Source of the DNA: a virus | Strand: one strand, 5' to 3' | DNA length: 21,479 nucleotides | Virus record (IMG/VR): IMGVR_UViG_3300025889_001110 | Span: 1-21,479 of that record | Shown: positions 1 through 5,910 of the stretch, piece after piece | Layout: each line of letters begins with the position of its first letter | How positions within the stretch are numbered: the first letter of the stretch is position 1 | Notes under the pieces: generated by a model | Seen by the model: the letters and a program-made list of their open reading frames with translations, nothing else | Database searches by the model: none | What the model was told of the DNA's origin: nothing | Program-made: the position numbers and the translations under genes

Positions 1-14
1 TACTTAAAACACTA

Positions 15-212
15 ATGACAATTGAACAATTAAAAAAATTAATGAAGGACCTAGGCGCAAGCGAAGAGACCACAAGCGACGGTTTTACTTTTATTGAGCT
101 AGATAGTAAAAATTTAAAATGCCCACAAGCATCTAAATCTTGCCATCCAACCGGCTGGCCAAAGGGTAACCCTAAATGGACCAAGCAACAAGCAACAAGC
201 GATGACAAGTAA
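15..212 (+). CDS. Small hypothetical protein, possibly 5'-truncated by the window edge
   Basis: A 65-codon reading frame that I do not recognise. The N-terminal part is charged and looks helical; the C-terminal half is Lys/Gln rich and holds two Cys (about residues 36 and 43) and a Trp-Pro-Lys-Gly segment. No Shine-Dalgarno precedes the ATG, and the frame stays open to the window edge, so the true start may lie upstream. The last codons run into a tandem CAAGCAA repeat (182-200), so the C-terminus is repeat-derived. It reads rightward, against most of the window. It could be a chance frame. Confidence 0.4.
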   Translation: MTIEQLKKLMKDLGASEETTSDGFTFIELDSKNLKCPQASKSCHPTGWPKGNPKWTKQQATSDDK

Positions 213-314
213 CAAGCATTGTTTTTTTCCCTCCGGGTGGGGGGCCCGCCCTCAGGCACACACAGGGCTGCGGCAAATTGTCGCAGCGTCAATGTGTCAT
301 ATTGACAGGCAAAT
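183..314. repeat. Left copy of a diverged GC-rich direct repeat
   Basis: Three blocks occur here in the same order as at 873-976. First come CAAGCAACAAGC-type units (182-217), then GGGGCCCGCCC (241-251), then TGTCA-N3-TGACA (295-307). The spacing between blocks differs between copies. The copies flank the single gene at 449-799. The segment is far richer in G+C than the rest of the window. Confidence 0.55.
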
Positions 315-448
315 TGTCGCATGGGCCGTGACACAAGGCCACAGGCACAGGCCTGTGGATAACTTAAAATATTTTTCACGCTGCCACATTTCGAACACAT
401 TATTATGGGATCTTCTAGGATGTCAAATTAACAACAACGGAGGTGATT
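213..448. promoter_or_regulatory. Non-coding control-like region: hairpins, 14-bp repeats and a DnaA-box match
   Basis: No gene is supported here. Visible structure includes GGCAAATTGTCGCA twice (272-285 and 308-321). There is an inverted repeat GCTGCG/CGCAGC (267-272/282-287). CCACAGGC/GCCTGTGG forms a perfect 8-bp hairpin with a 4-nt loop (339-346/351-358). TTATCCACA, the DnaA-box consensus, lies on the minus strand at 354-362. A TGACACA motif at 325-335 matches the repeats at 2990-3022. No convincing -35/-10 pair was found for the gene starting at 449. An origin or operator role is inference. Confidence 0.45.
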
Positions 449-799
449 ATGGCATTAACATCAGACTACAGAACAGTGAACACGGAAGGATGGACCGAGG
501 ACCAGGTAAGAAACTTGAGCGAGTTCTGCTTTCCTATGATGACAATTGGAATGACAGAAATTTCGGACGAGACAATCGAAGAGATTTATTTACGTTTCAA
601 AATAAGGGAGAGATTAGGAATTTCTTCTTTTGTAAACAAAATAGATCCAAGATTATTTTGGACCACGCTGCAGAGTTACAAGGGTCTCAAGACAAATGTG
701 AGGTACGAAAAACGACATGTTTGGATCAACCGAATGGTCAAAACCATTGTCCAGGATCTTCAGTACGAAGGTATGGGAGAAGGGGACACAATCAGATAG
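449..799 (+). CDS. Hypothetical protein (116 aa) in a repeat-flanked cassette
   Basis: I do not recognise this protein. It is soluble, mixed charge, with no membrane segment, and is rich in Arg, Glu and Ile. The start is the ATG at 449 rather than the GTG at 443. A GGAGGTGAT Shine-Dalgarno, almost fully complementary to the 16S tail, ends just before it, and the GTG would sit inside that site. The gene is monocistronic and rightward. A strong intrinsic terminator starts 11 bp after the stop, and diverged direct repeats flank it. Higher G+C than the neighbours plus a private terminator resemble a phage 'moron' (an independently expressed acquired gene). That reading is inference; the coding call is fairly secure. 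Confidence 0.75.
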   Translation: MALTSDYRTVNTEGWTEDQVRNLSEFCFPMMTIGMTEISDETIEEIYLRFKIRERLGISSFVNKIDPRLFWTTLQSYKGLKTNVRYEKRHVWINRMVKTIVQDLQYEGMGEGDTIR

Positions 800-810
800 T
801 TTCAACCTCC

Positions 811-841
811 AACCCGGGCGAGAAATCGCCCGGGTTTTTTT
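811..841 (+). terminator. Strong rho-independent terminator
   Basis: CCCGGGCG (813-820), loop AGAAAT, then CGCCCGGG (827-834) followed by seven T (835-841). The flanking AA/TT extends the stem to 10 bp. It is 11 bp past the stop of the 116-aa gene, in its orientation. Confidence 0.93.
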
Positions 842-872
842 ATGCCTGGATAATGGATAATAGGAAAAAGGA

Positions 873-976
873 ACAGGCGACAAGCAACATGCGACAGGGA
901 ACAGGCTGAGATAGATATATTGGGCGGGGCCCGCCCACAAGCGCGCTGCGCGGTTATGTCACATTGACAAGAAATT
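873..976. repeat. Right copy of the diverged GC-rich direct repeat, with palindrome
   Basis: This copy contains GCGACAAGCAACATGCGACA (878-897) and the inverted repeat GGGCGGG/CCCGCCC (922-928/930-936). GGGGCCCGCCC (926-936) is shared exactly with 241-251, and TGTCA-CAT-TGACA lies at 957-969. It extends into the last codons of the VRR-NUC gene. The GC palindrome can fold as a 6-bp stem with 5-nt loop in either strand and might end leftward transcription, but no U-tract follows. Confidence 0.55.
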
Positions 977-1319
977 CCTGGACCTTGGTCCATGACTCAG
1001 CGACCGGGGTACATGGCTCACGGTTCACGAGTTTTAGAATATCTTTTCCTTCATAAAGTTTTATGGCTAAAGGATCGAGGGCCTTTGCCAAGATAAAAGT
1101 ATTGTTAGAATGTTTCATGTGGAACGCAATTTGGTGTGGTGAGAAGGTTAATTTTTTACGTTTCTCTACCTTTAATTCAATGGTAAAAAACTTTCCTTTT
1201 TCGTTGTAACATAATAGATCTGGCACACCTGCAGAGGCCCAACTTTCAAGTCTTGTAAAGGAAATTTGCTTGATGTTTTTCTTAACTTCTTGCCAAAATT
1301 TAGACTCATCTTTGGCCAT
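954..1319 (-). CDS. VRR-NUC (PD-(D/E)XK) nuclease
   Basis: A small stand-alone restriction-endonuclease-fold nuclease of the VRR-NUC family. Members act on branched or flapped DNA and are common next to phage replication genes. Visible motifs are GVPDLL with D34, then IELK with E48 and K50, forming the PD-ExK metal site, and the trailing helix SPHQ with Q63. An upstream acidic residue (E25) is also in place. At 121 aa it is the usual size for phage single-domain forms. The Shine-Dalgarno is weak. The final codons overlap the right GC-rich repeat, so the C-terminus may have been altered by that repeat. It is followed 22 bp upstream on the same strand by the 74-aa gene. Confidence 0.85.
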   Translation of the reverse strand: MAKDESKFWQEVKKNIKQISFTRLESWASAGVPDLLCYNEKGKFFTIELKVEKRKKLTFSPHQIAFHMKHSNNTFILAKALDPLAIKLYEGKDILKLVNREPCTPVAESWTKVQEFLVNVT

Positions 1320-1341
1320 ATATTTACCGTAAGTAGAGAGG

Positions 1342-1566
1342 CTATAATCTCTTTAAAATTTTACCCATACGAGCTCTTTCAGGCATTACTGTAAGCACAA
1401 TTCTATGAGATTCTCTCACTCCAATTAATTTATTCTGCATTAACTTTGCACCCGTAATATCGTAGAACTCACCATTAGGTAATACAACTTGAACTCTTGC
1501 ATCACCACCTACTGGTGATTTAATAAACTTATCTAATATTTGTCTGAATAATCTTCCTGATACCAT
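1342..1566 (-). CDS. Small conserved-looking hypothetical protein (74 aa)
   Basis: The function is not recognised. The protein is basic, with a central segment (about residues 24-58) that looks like alternating beta strands: a run of Val, then NGEFYDI, then HRIVLTV. No membrane segment or Cys motif is present. It probably shares a leftward transcript with the VRR-NUC gene 22 bp downstream. Its start lies next to the hairpin element at 1576-1636, and the terminase small subunit diverges from the other side. Confidence 0.7.
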   Translation of the reverse strand: MVSGRLFRQILDKFIKSPVGGDARVQVVLPNGEFYDITGAKLMQNKLIGVRESHRIVLTVMPERARMGKILKRL

Positions 1567-1575
1567 ATCTTTTTA

Positions 1576-1637
1576 GGTGGGGGCTCAGTATCAGCCGAAT
1601 GGATATCTTCCACGGTTTCGTAAGCCAACCCCCACCA
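1576..1637 (+). ncRNA. Hairpin-rich structured element, tRNA-like hints (tentative)
   Basis: GGTGGGGG (1576-1583) pairs perfectly with CCCCCACC (1629-1636). Inside, CCG/CGG encloses TGGA-TATCT-TCCA as a nested hairpin. On the plus strand it has a GCTCAGT..AGC segment, a TTCG loop and ends ACCA, all tRNA-like. At about 60 nt and without complete D, anticodon and T arms it is not a valid tRNA. It lies between divergent genes, in the leader side of the terminase small subunit. It could instead be a protein-binding DNA site. Confidence 0.4.
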
Positions 1638-1741
1638 ATGTTTATAAAGTTTTAGTTTTTAAAACCAGATTGATTAAAAACTAGCGCTACTCACGGAGGT
1701 AAGTTGCAGTTGACTTATACATTTTATTACTATATTAGTCA
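1638..1741 (+). promoter_or_regulatory. Leader/promoter region of the terminase small subunit
   Basis: AT-rich stretch with a TTGACT -35-like box (1710-1715) and TATATT (1731-1736) only 15 bp apart, close to the start codon at 1742. A clear GGAGGT (1695-1700) lies too far upstream to serve that ATG. It instead precedes a TTG-started short frame (1704 or 1710 to 1751) that overlaps the terminase start. Promoter assignment is therefore weak. Confidence 0.3.
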
Positions 1742-2326
1742 ATGGACATAACTGCGACAGAACGACTCATGGGAGTACCTAAACAATTAACACCAAAACA
1801 AATCAAATTCGCTCAAGAATTGGTTTACAATGAAGGTAGAAAAACAGCTACTCAATGTGCAATTGAAGCTAAGTATTCAGAAGATAGAGCTCACGTTACC
1901 GCATCAGAATTACAAAATCCAAAAATGTATCCATTGGTTGTTCAATACATCGGACAACTACGTCAAGAGATACAGAAAAAATACGATATTACTTTTGAAT
2001 CTCATATGGCCCAATTGGGTGATATGAGAAATAAAGCTTTAGATAGTAAAGCTTGGACTGCTGCTATTAATGCTGAAGTTGCAAGAGGTAAAGCTGCAGG
2101 ATTATATGTTGAACAAAAAATAATTAGAACTGGTAAGTTAGATGATTTATCTGAAGAAGAATTAGATAGTAGAATTGCAGAAGTATTAGATCAATACTCA
2201 CCAATACTTGAAGGTGTTGAACATGAAGATTTTAAAAAGAAAGTGAAAGAAACAAAAGCATCATCAGAACGTACAGTACCAAAATATATAGATATTGAAT
2301 CAGAAGAGATTTCATCTACAGATTAA
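1742..2326 (+). CDS. terS: Terminase small subunit
   Basis: DNA-recognition subunit of the packaging motor (Terminase_2-like). The N-terminal part carries the family signature: LTPKQIKFAQELV, then a Thr/Ala-rich helix-turn-helix ending ELQNPKMYPLVVQYI (about residues 16-70). A long helical middle (75-130) is consistent with the oligomerisation region, and the acidic, disordered C-terminus would contact the large subunit. At 194 aa it has normal length. No large terminase is in the window: the next gene is convergent and overlaps by 11 bp, which is unusual because terS and terL are normally adjacent. ATG 1742 is the first start after an in-frame stop, but it lacks a Shine-Dalgarno; M10 is an alternative. 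Confidence 0.82.
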   Translation: MDITATERLMGVPKQLTPKQIKFAQELVYNEGRKTATQCAIEAKYSEDRAHVTASELQNPKMYPLVVQYIGQLRQEIQKKYDITFESHMAQLGDMRNKALDSKAWTAAINAEVARGKAAGLYVEQKIIRTGKLDDLSEEELDSRIAEVLDQYSPILEGVEHEDFKKKVKETKASSERTVPKYIDIESEEISSTD

Positions 2327-2609
2327 TTTTTTCTAGTCTAACTATACACCCAGTTGGAAATACATTTCTATCACTAAAAGATTCCTCTCTTGAATCATAA
2401 CTTGCAAAAGTTTTTACTACCTTAGAATCTTTATAAAATATATATCCGTATGTAACCATCTCTGCAGGTTTCATTTGATTAAATTCTTCTACACTTGCAT
2501 GACCACTATCTCCTAAAATATCCAACCATACAATACGATAAAAATAAAATCTTTTTTTATCAATAACTAATGATTTAAATTTAGATTTTTTTCTTTTATA
2601 TTTTGGCAT
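2316..2609 (-). CDS. Hypothetical phage protein (97 aa)
   Basis: The function is not recognised. After a very basic N-terminus (residues 1-15, Lys/Arg rich) the chain looks like a compact beta-rich domain. Recognisable segments include WLDILGDSGH, a YGYIFYKDSK strand pair and FPTGCIVRLEKI at the end. An AAGGCAG Shine-Dalgarno precedes the ATG. The gene is convergent with terS, overlapping its 3' end by 11 bp. It is the only gene downstream of the repeat-rich block at 2610-3023 in the leftward direction, so that block may control it. Confidence 0.75.
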   Translation of the reverse strand: MPKYKRKKSKFKSLVIDKKRFYFYRIVWLDILGDSGHASVEEFNQMKPAEMVTYGYIFYKDSKVVKTFASYDSREESFSDRNVFPTGCIVRLEKINL

Positions 2610-2685
2610 ACTGCCTTATAGCACATTTTTTTCACCTTCCCAGGACTTCATCCTTTGCCTTATTTCAACCCTGTACGACTAGACG

Positions 2686-2949
2686 ATTGTAGTAATTTTT
2701 TAAAAATTGTAGTAAAAAAAAGTGGCTTATACCAACGATTGTAAGCTCTGTAGTAACTGTGTAGTAACTTTTAAATTGTCTATTATCTGCTAATATCAAC
2801 ACTTCTAGACGATTTTTTTCAGATTGTAGTAACTTTTGGGGGTCTGAACTTTTTTTGAAAAATATTTTTTTTATTTACCCTCAAAAAAATCCTTACAATC
2901 TTACAATGCGCATAAAATAAAGCTTATTTAACATTCAATTTACTACAAT
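2686..2949. repeat. Iteron-like repeats, consensus ATTGTAGTAA
   Basis: Copies lie at 2686-2695, 2706-2715, 2749-2757 (TGTAGTAAC), 2760-2768 (TGTAGTAAC) and 2823-2833, plus one inverted copy at 2940-2949. The first two start 20 bp apart and the third and fourth 11 bp apart, near whole helical turns. The words TAGACGAT (2680-2687 and 2806-2813) also recur beside them. Confidence 0.7.
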
Positions 2950-2962
2950 TTATCCGGAAAAA

Positions 2963-2980
2963 TGTGACATATTTGTCACA
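2963..2980 (-). terminator. Inverted repeat TGTGACA/TGTCACA, possible leftward terminator
   Basis: Perfect 7-bp arms (2963-2969/2974-2980) with a 4-nt loop. Read leftward the stem is followed by TTTTT, shortly after the stop of the 184-aa gene, so it may end that operon. The stem is low in GC. Its right arm is also one of the 11-bp TGNCACA repeats, so an operator is equally possible. Confidence 0.4.
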
Positions 2981-3022
2981 GTTCCATGTTCCGTGACACA
3001 TTTCTGCCACATTCATGACACA
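2970..3022 (+). repeat. Phased 11-bp repeats, consensus TTYNTGNCACA
   Basis: Three copies are exactly contiguous at 2990-3000, 3001-3011 and 3012-3022. A fourth, weaker copy (9 of 11) lies at 2970-2980 after a 9-bp gap. One repeat per helical turn places every site on one DNA face. Similar words occur at 325-335 and 954-963. Confidence 0.65.
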
Positions 3023-3023
3023 A

Positions 3024-3578
3024 TTAAACGTCTTTATACTTTCCAAGATTGATTTCAACTGGAGCACCTTCTCCAGGTCCTGAACCAAAGTACGTTGCAC
3101 CTTGTCGAATTAAAGAATATAATCCTCCGCTTCCATAACCAGATTTACCTAAAAAAGCATCCTTCATATCGGTTAATGCAAACTTTAAATCCTCTAAATT
3201 TTTAATATCTTTCTTATTATTAAAGTCAAAAGTGTCTTTAACAACGAGCTCACCTTTATCATTAATCTCAACTTTAGCCTTACCTAATAAAGTTTTTAAA
3301 TTATATCGATCATCTAGAATGTTTCTGAAAATACTTCTATTAATAGAATTAACTCCATAATCTTTATAATCAATAAAACCTTTATCCACACCTTTAACAG
3401 CTATTTCTTTTAATAAATTTTTATCAGACTCAGTTAAATCTTTTTCAGTGAAAGCTTCTTTACTGCCTAATAAATCAGAAACAAACATTCTAATATTTGG
3501 TGGAATCAAATTTTTAAGGCTTCCAATACCGGATTCTTGTTCCGATTCTAGATTGGTAATGTCTTTGATTTCGCTCAT
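3024..3578 (-). CDS. Hypothetical protein (184 aa), possible virion or internal protein
   Basis: The function is not recognised. The first part is acidic and disordered. The middle is helical, with alternating Lys/Asp/Leu-rich segments, and the C-terminus holds a Gly/Ser-rich stretch (GKSGYGSGG) and SGPGEGAPVEINLG. The start is taken as ATG 3576-3578 because the upstream in-frame candidate is a TTG without a ribosome site. A GGAG lies only 2 nt before the ATG, so translation is probably coupled to the overlapping 69-aa gene (65-bp overlap). It is the last gene before the repeat block at 2610-3023. Confidence 0.65.
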   Translation of the reverse strand: MSEIKDITNLESEQESGIGSLKNLIPPNIRMFVSDLLGSKEAFTEKDLTESDKNLLKEIAVKGVDKGFIDYKDYGVNSINRSIFRNILDDRYNLKTLLGKAKVEINDKGELVVKDTFDFNNKKDIKNLEDLKFALTDMKDAFLGKSGYGSGGLYSLIRQGATYFGSGPGEGAPVEINLGKYKDV

Positions 3579-3723
3579 ATCTCCATAATACAAAAAAAAT
3601 TATAATTAATAAAGGCTGAATTATAACAAATATTACAATATTTGCTAGGAAATATCCCATTCCGGTAATGTCACCAATAACTTCTAAGATATATACACAA
3701 TAATTAAAGATATCCTCTATCAT
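3514..3723 (-). CDS. Small membrane protein (69 aa)
   Basis: A strongly hydrophobic middle (about residues 22-47, rich in Ile, Val, Phe, with one Pro) predicts one long or hairpin-like membrane segment, followed by a basic Arg-rich C-terminus expected in the cytoplasm. The ATG overlaps the stop of the RecB-like exonuclease gene as ATGA, so it is likely translated by re-initiation. The last 65 bp overlap the next gene in another frame. Function is unknown. Position outside the lysis group argues against a simple holin call, though that remains possible. Confidence 0.55.
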   Translation of the reverse strand: MIEDIFNYCVYILEVIGDITGMGYFLANIVIFVIIQPLLIIIFFVLWRYERNQRHYQSRIGTRIRYWKP

Positions 3724-4409
3724 TTCTTATCTCTCTCATTGTAAAATTGATCGACTCGTCTTAGCCATTCAAATTTTGCCTGTCTAAATTCCTCTCCATC
3801 AAACTCAAATTTTTGAAAATAATTATCTTTGGTACAGATTAAATTAACACCTTTATTAACATTAGTACCATAGACTTCATTATGAGCTAGTGCATATGCT
3901 GCTAATTGTAATTTATAATCCTCTATCCATTCACGTCTTTTAGGCTTGTTAGATTGTTTAAAGTCGACTATACTTTCGGCCCCTTCATAAATACCTACTA
4001 CATCCGTAGCGCCCGCATATAACCCTGGATAATACAATGTGACCTCCAGGCCCCAATACTCTGTTAATCGGTCTCTAAGGCCGTTTATGAGGATCTGATG
4101 AGCCATTTTTTCTGCTATTTGGCCTACTTCTGTCAAATCTATGTGTGGTTCGTTCTTGATCCATCCTTCTAGAATATGGTGCATAATAGTTCCACGAGCT
4201 GCTGCTTGGTCCTTGATCCGTGTTGCCTGATCCTGGCCTACTCGTGCAGCCCAGGCGGCCAAAGATGCTTTCTTCTCTTCAGGTTGTGTTGCGGATAATA
4301 TCGTAGTGACTGATGGTAACTTCTCATCGGTTCCAACATCATAATGTCTCTTACCATCTACAAGAGCTCTAGTTGATGTCGGGTATTGATATAAACTATT
4401 TAATTTCAT
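3720..4409 (-). CDS. PD-(D/E)XK exonuclease, RecB/Cas4-like
   Basis: Single-domain nuclease resembling the RecB-family exonucleases used by phages for recombination or host-DNA breakdown. Motifs in order are RGTIMHHILEG (H77/H78, motif I), GATDVVG with D136 (motif II), SIVDFKQ with D149 and K151 (the D-x-K of motif III), and the QLAAYA helix with Q168 and Y172. At 229 aa it is close to usual for phage forms. No Fe-S cysteine set is seen, unlike true Cas4. Both ends overlap neighbours as ATGA, placing it in one leftward, coupled transcript with the FkbM gene upstream and the small membrane protein downstream. Confidence 0.88.
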   Translation of the reverse strand: MKLNSLYQYPTSTRALVDGKRHYDVGTDEKLPSVTTILSATQPEEKKASLAAWAARVGQDQATRIKDQAAARGTIMHHILEGWIKNEPHIDLTEVGQIAEKMAHQILINGLRDRLTEYWGLEVTLYYPGLYAGATDVVGIYEGAESIVDFKQSNKPKRREWIEDYKLQLAAYALAHNEVYGTNVNKGVNLICTKDNYFQKFEFDGEEFRQAKFEWLRRVDQFYNERDKK

Positions 4410-5119
4410 TTAGGTACTCCTATCATATTAAAGTTATAAACTTCTTTATTGTTTAAATCATACTTACCAATAATTTCTTTCCATTGATAATTAGGAAATA
4501 AATCTTTAATTTCTTTTTGATTGCCATTCGTGTGTTTAGTTTTAATGGTATGATATTCAGTGACAATAATAGGTCGATAATGTTTAATTAAATGATAAGC
4601 ACCTTGTAATACTTCAAGTTCATGACACTCCACATCAACTTTAATTAAATCTAATTTAGATAAAAATTTAAATTTATGATCTAAAGTTGTTACATGTAAA
4701 GGATAACCTGCATCCATCATAACATCTAATAATTTTACATTACCACTATTATCATGATGATTATGATCAACTAAACCAACTTTAACTTCACCTTTTTGAT
4801 TAGAGACAGCTTCTTGATAGGTATGAATATTACCACATTGATTGATAATAATATTAGCACATAACAATTGATGAATAAATCGTTGCATTTCAAATGCATA
4901 AACAAATCCTTGAGGAACTAATTTAGCTAATGGAATGGTATGAGTTCCAATATGAGCACCAACTTCAATAATATTAGAATCTGGTTTTAAATATTTTTTA
5001 CACTCATCATAAATTTCATTTTCCCAACCATCATATTTAACTAAGGATTCAGGAATATATTTATCATTTTCTAAATGTATAAATACACCTTTAGAGCATT
5101 TAGTCTGTTTCAGGTTCAT
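4406..5119 (-). CDS. FkbM-family methyltransferase
   Basis: Class I SAM-dependent methyltransferase. The SAM-binding loop is IIEVGAHIGTHT (about 50-61), followed by a second-strand acidic residue (E77 in AFEMQ). The family's hallmark is near residues 158-173, here LIKVDVECHELEVLQG, where most members have a Gly instead of C165. FkbM enzymes usually O-methylate sugars or small molecules. In phages a glycan, nucleotide or virion target is possible but unknown. An AAGGA ribosome site precedes ATG 5117-5119. The start overlaps the HNH gene by 20 bp and the end overlaps the exonuclease by 4 bp. Confidence 0.85.
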   Translation of the reverse strand: MNLKQTKCSKGVFIHLENDKYIPESLVKYDGWENEIYDECKKYLKPDSNIIEVGAHIGTHTIPLAKLVPQGFVYAFEMQRFIHQLLCANIIINQCGNIHTYQEAVSNQKGEVKVGLVDHNHHDNSGNVKLLDVMMDAGYPLHVTTLDHKFKFLSKLDLIKVDVECHELEVLQGAYHLIKHYRPIIVTEYHTIKTKHTNGNQKEIKDLFPNYQWKEIIGKYDLNNKEVYNFNMIGVPK

Positions 5120-5780
5120 TAAGTTCCTTATCTATTTCTAATAATTTAATCCACATCCATTTTTCTGATGAATTTTTAGCTCGGTTACATTGAAGACAAC
5201 AAAAAATAACATTACCTTTTTTATAGGTTCCTAAAGTATTGAATCGATCAATTGAAAAATTAGTATCAAATCTTCTTGAACCTTTCATACCCGGTTCATT
5301 TCTTAAATAGGTCCAAGGTTTTTCACATATTCTACAAAGTCTTCCATCGGATTCAGGAAATTTATCTTTCATTAATTGAATATGTAATATTAATTCTTCA
5401 TACATTTCCTGTTTAGTCATTTCAACGGCCCAAAATTTTTTCATTTTAGAACCTGAAGTTATATGTTTAGATTGACTAAGGAAAAATTGTTCTTTGTTTG
5501 CAACACTTGGTTTAAATTTTCGACCTATAGCTGCTACTATAAAACCTTTTTCACTAGAAAAATACTTTAGATATTGTTTAGAATATTTTCGTGCATTTAC
5601 TTGTTTCCATTTTGCACTCACACCTGCTCTACAATTTTTACAATAAGAATCATAAATATTATTATGATTCATAAATCTAAAATGGTAAAAGGGTAAAATA
5701 TCTTTACACCTTAAACACATTTTATGGTCGTTTTTTTCTGACATTGGTAACTCTATTTCCAATAGTTCTTTCTCTATCAT
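5100..5780 (-). CDS. HNH endonuclease with N-terminal zinc finger
   Basis: The N-terminal part has two CxxC pairs (C22/C25 and C47/C50), a DNA-binding zinc knuckle. The C-terminus has CRIC (C147/C150), then the FSIDR segment, GNVIFCCLQCNRAK and a terminal Trp-rich helix, which is the zinc-bound HNH pattern of phage endonucleases. Such genes are often mobile (free-standing homing endonucleases), which would fit its position between two methyltransferase genes in a tightly packed operon. The start could be M1 (5780) or M13 (5744). Neither ribosome site is strong, and M13 would cut the overlap with the 62-aa gene from 59 to 23 bp. Confidence 0.78.
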   Translation of the reverse strand: MIEKELLEIELPMSEKNDHKMCLRCKDILPFYHFRFMNHNNIYDSYCKNCRAGVSAKWKQVNARKYSKQYLKYFSSEKGFIVAAIGRKFKPSVANKEQFFLSQSKHITSGSKMKKFWAVEMTKQEMYEELILHIQLMKDKFPESDGRLCRICEKPWTYLRNEPGMKGSRRFDTNFSIDRFNTLGTYKKGNVIFCCLQCNRAKNSSEKWMWIKLLEIDKELNEPETD

Positions 5781-5910
5781 TCCATCTTAAATCTATTTCA
5801 GTGACTTGATCATTATCACCATGACAAATTTTAATTAAATGTCCCTGTGCAGTATCCGATATCCAATATTTTTTATAATTATTTATAATTATTGTTTTTG
5901 CATCAGACAT
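5722..5910 (-). CDS. Small hypothetical protein (62 aa)
   Basis: The function is not recognised. It has a hydrophilic, mixed-charge chain with Ile-rich N-terminus and a very basic C-terminus (RVTNVRKKRP). A clear AAGGAG lies 7 nt before its ATG, which makes the frame credible despite overlaps on both sides: 22 bp with the Methyltransf_24 gene upstream and up to 59 bp with the HNH gene downstream. The basic tail coincides with the HNH overlap, so it may be only overprinted sequence. Confidence 0.6.
   Translation of the reverse strand: MSDAKTIIINNYKKYWISDTAQGHLIKICHGDNDQVTEIDLRWNDRERTIGNRVTNVRKKRP

Larger units (their letters stand above)
2610..3023. promoter_or_regulatory. Large non-coding block; candidate replication origin or control region
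   Basis: No coding frame is supported over 414 bp. It contains six TGTAGTAA-type repeats (2686-2949), an A/T-tract stretch (about 2848-2900) and four 11-bp TTYNTGNCACA repeats (2970-3022). Short iterons next to an easily melted AT-rich tract are typical of iteron origins, but operator arrays look the same. A sequence TTATCCGGA (2950-2958) matches 7 of 9 DnaA-box positions. Confidence 0.45.

Noticed and set aside
202-909. 235-aa open frame spanning the first kilobase on the plus strand
   Set aside because: It runs across the repeat region, the 116-aa gene in another frame and the terminator. Its composition is Arg/Gly/Gln-rich and has no domain sense, and there is no ribosome site.
1579-1637. 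A short tRNA ending CCA
   Set aside because: The acceptor pairs at 6 of 7 positions, but the molecule would be 59 nt, lacks a proper D-arm, and has weak anticodon and T arms without the conserved purine 37 and A58.
2963-2980. CRP/FNR binding site
   Set aside because: TGTGA and TCACA half-sites are present but with an 8-bp spacer instead of 6, so the canonical geometry does not fit.
3720-4409. Cas4 and hence CRISPR adaptation
   Set aside because: The nuclease motifs fit RecB/Cas4-like folds, but the Fe-S cysteines are absent and there is no CRISPR array or other cas gene.
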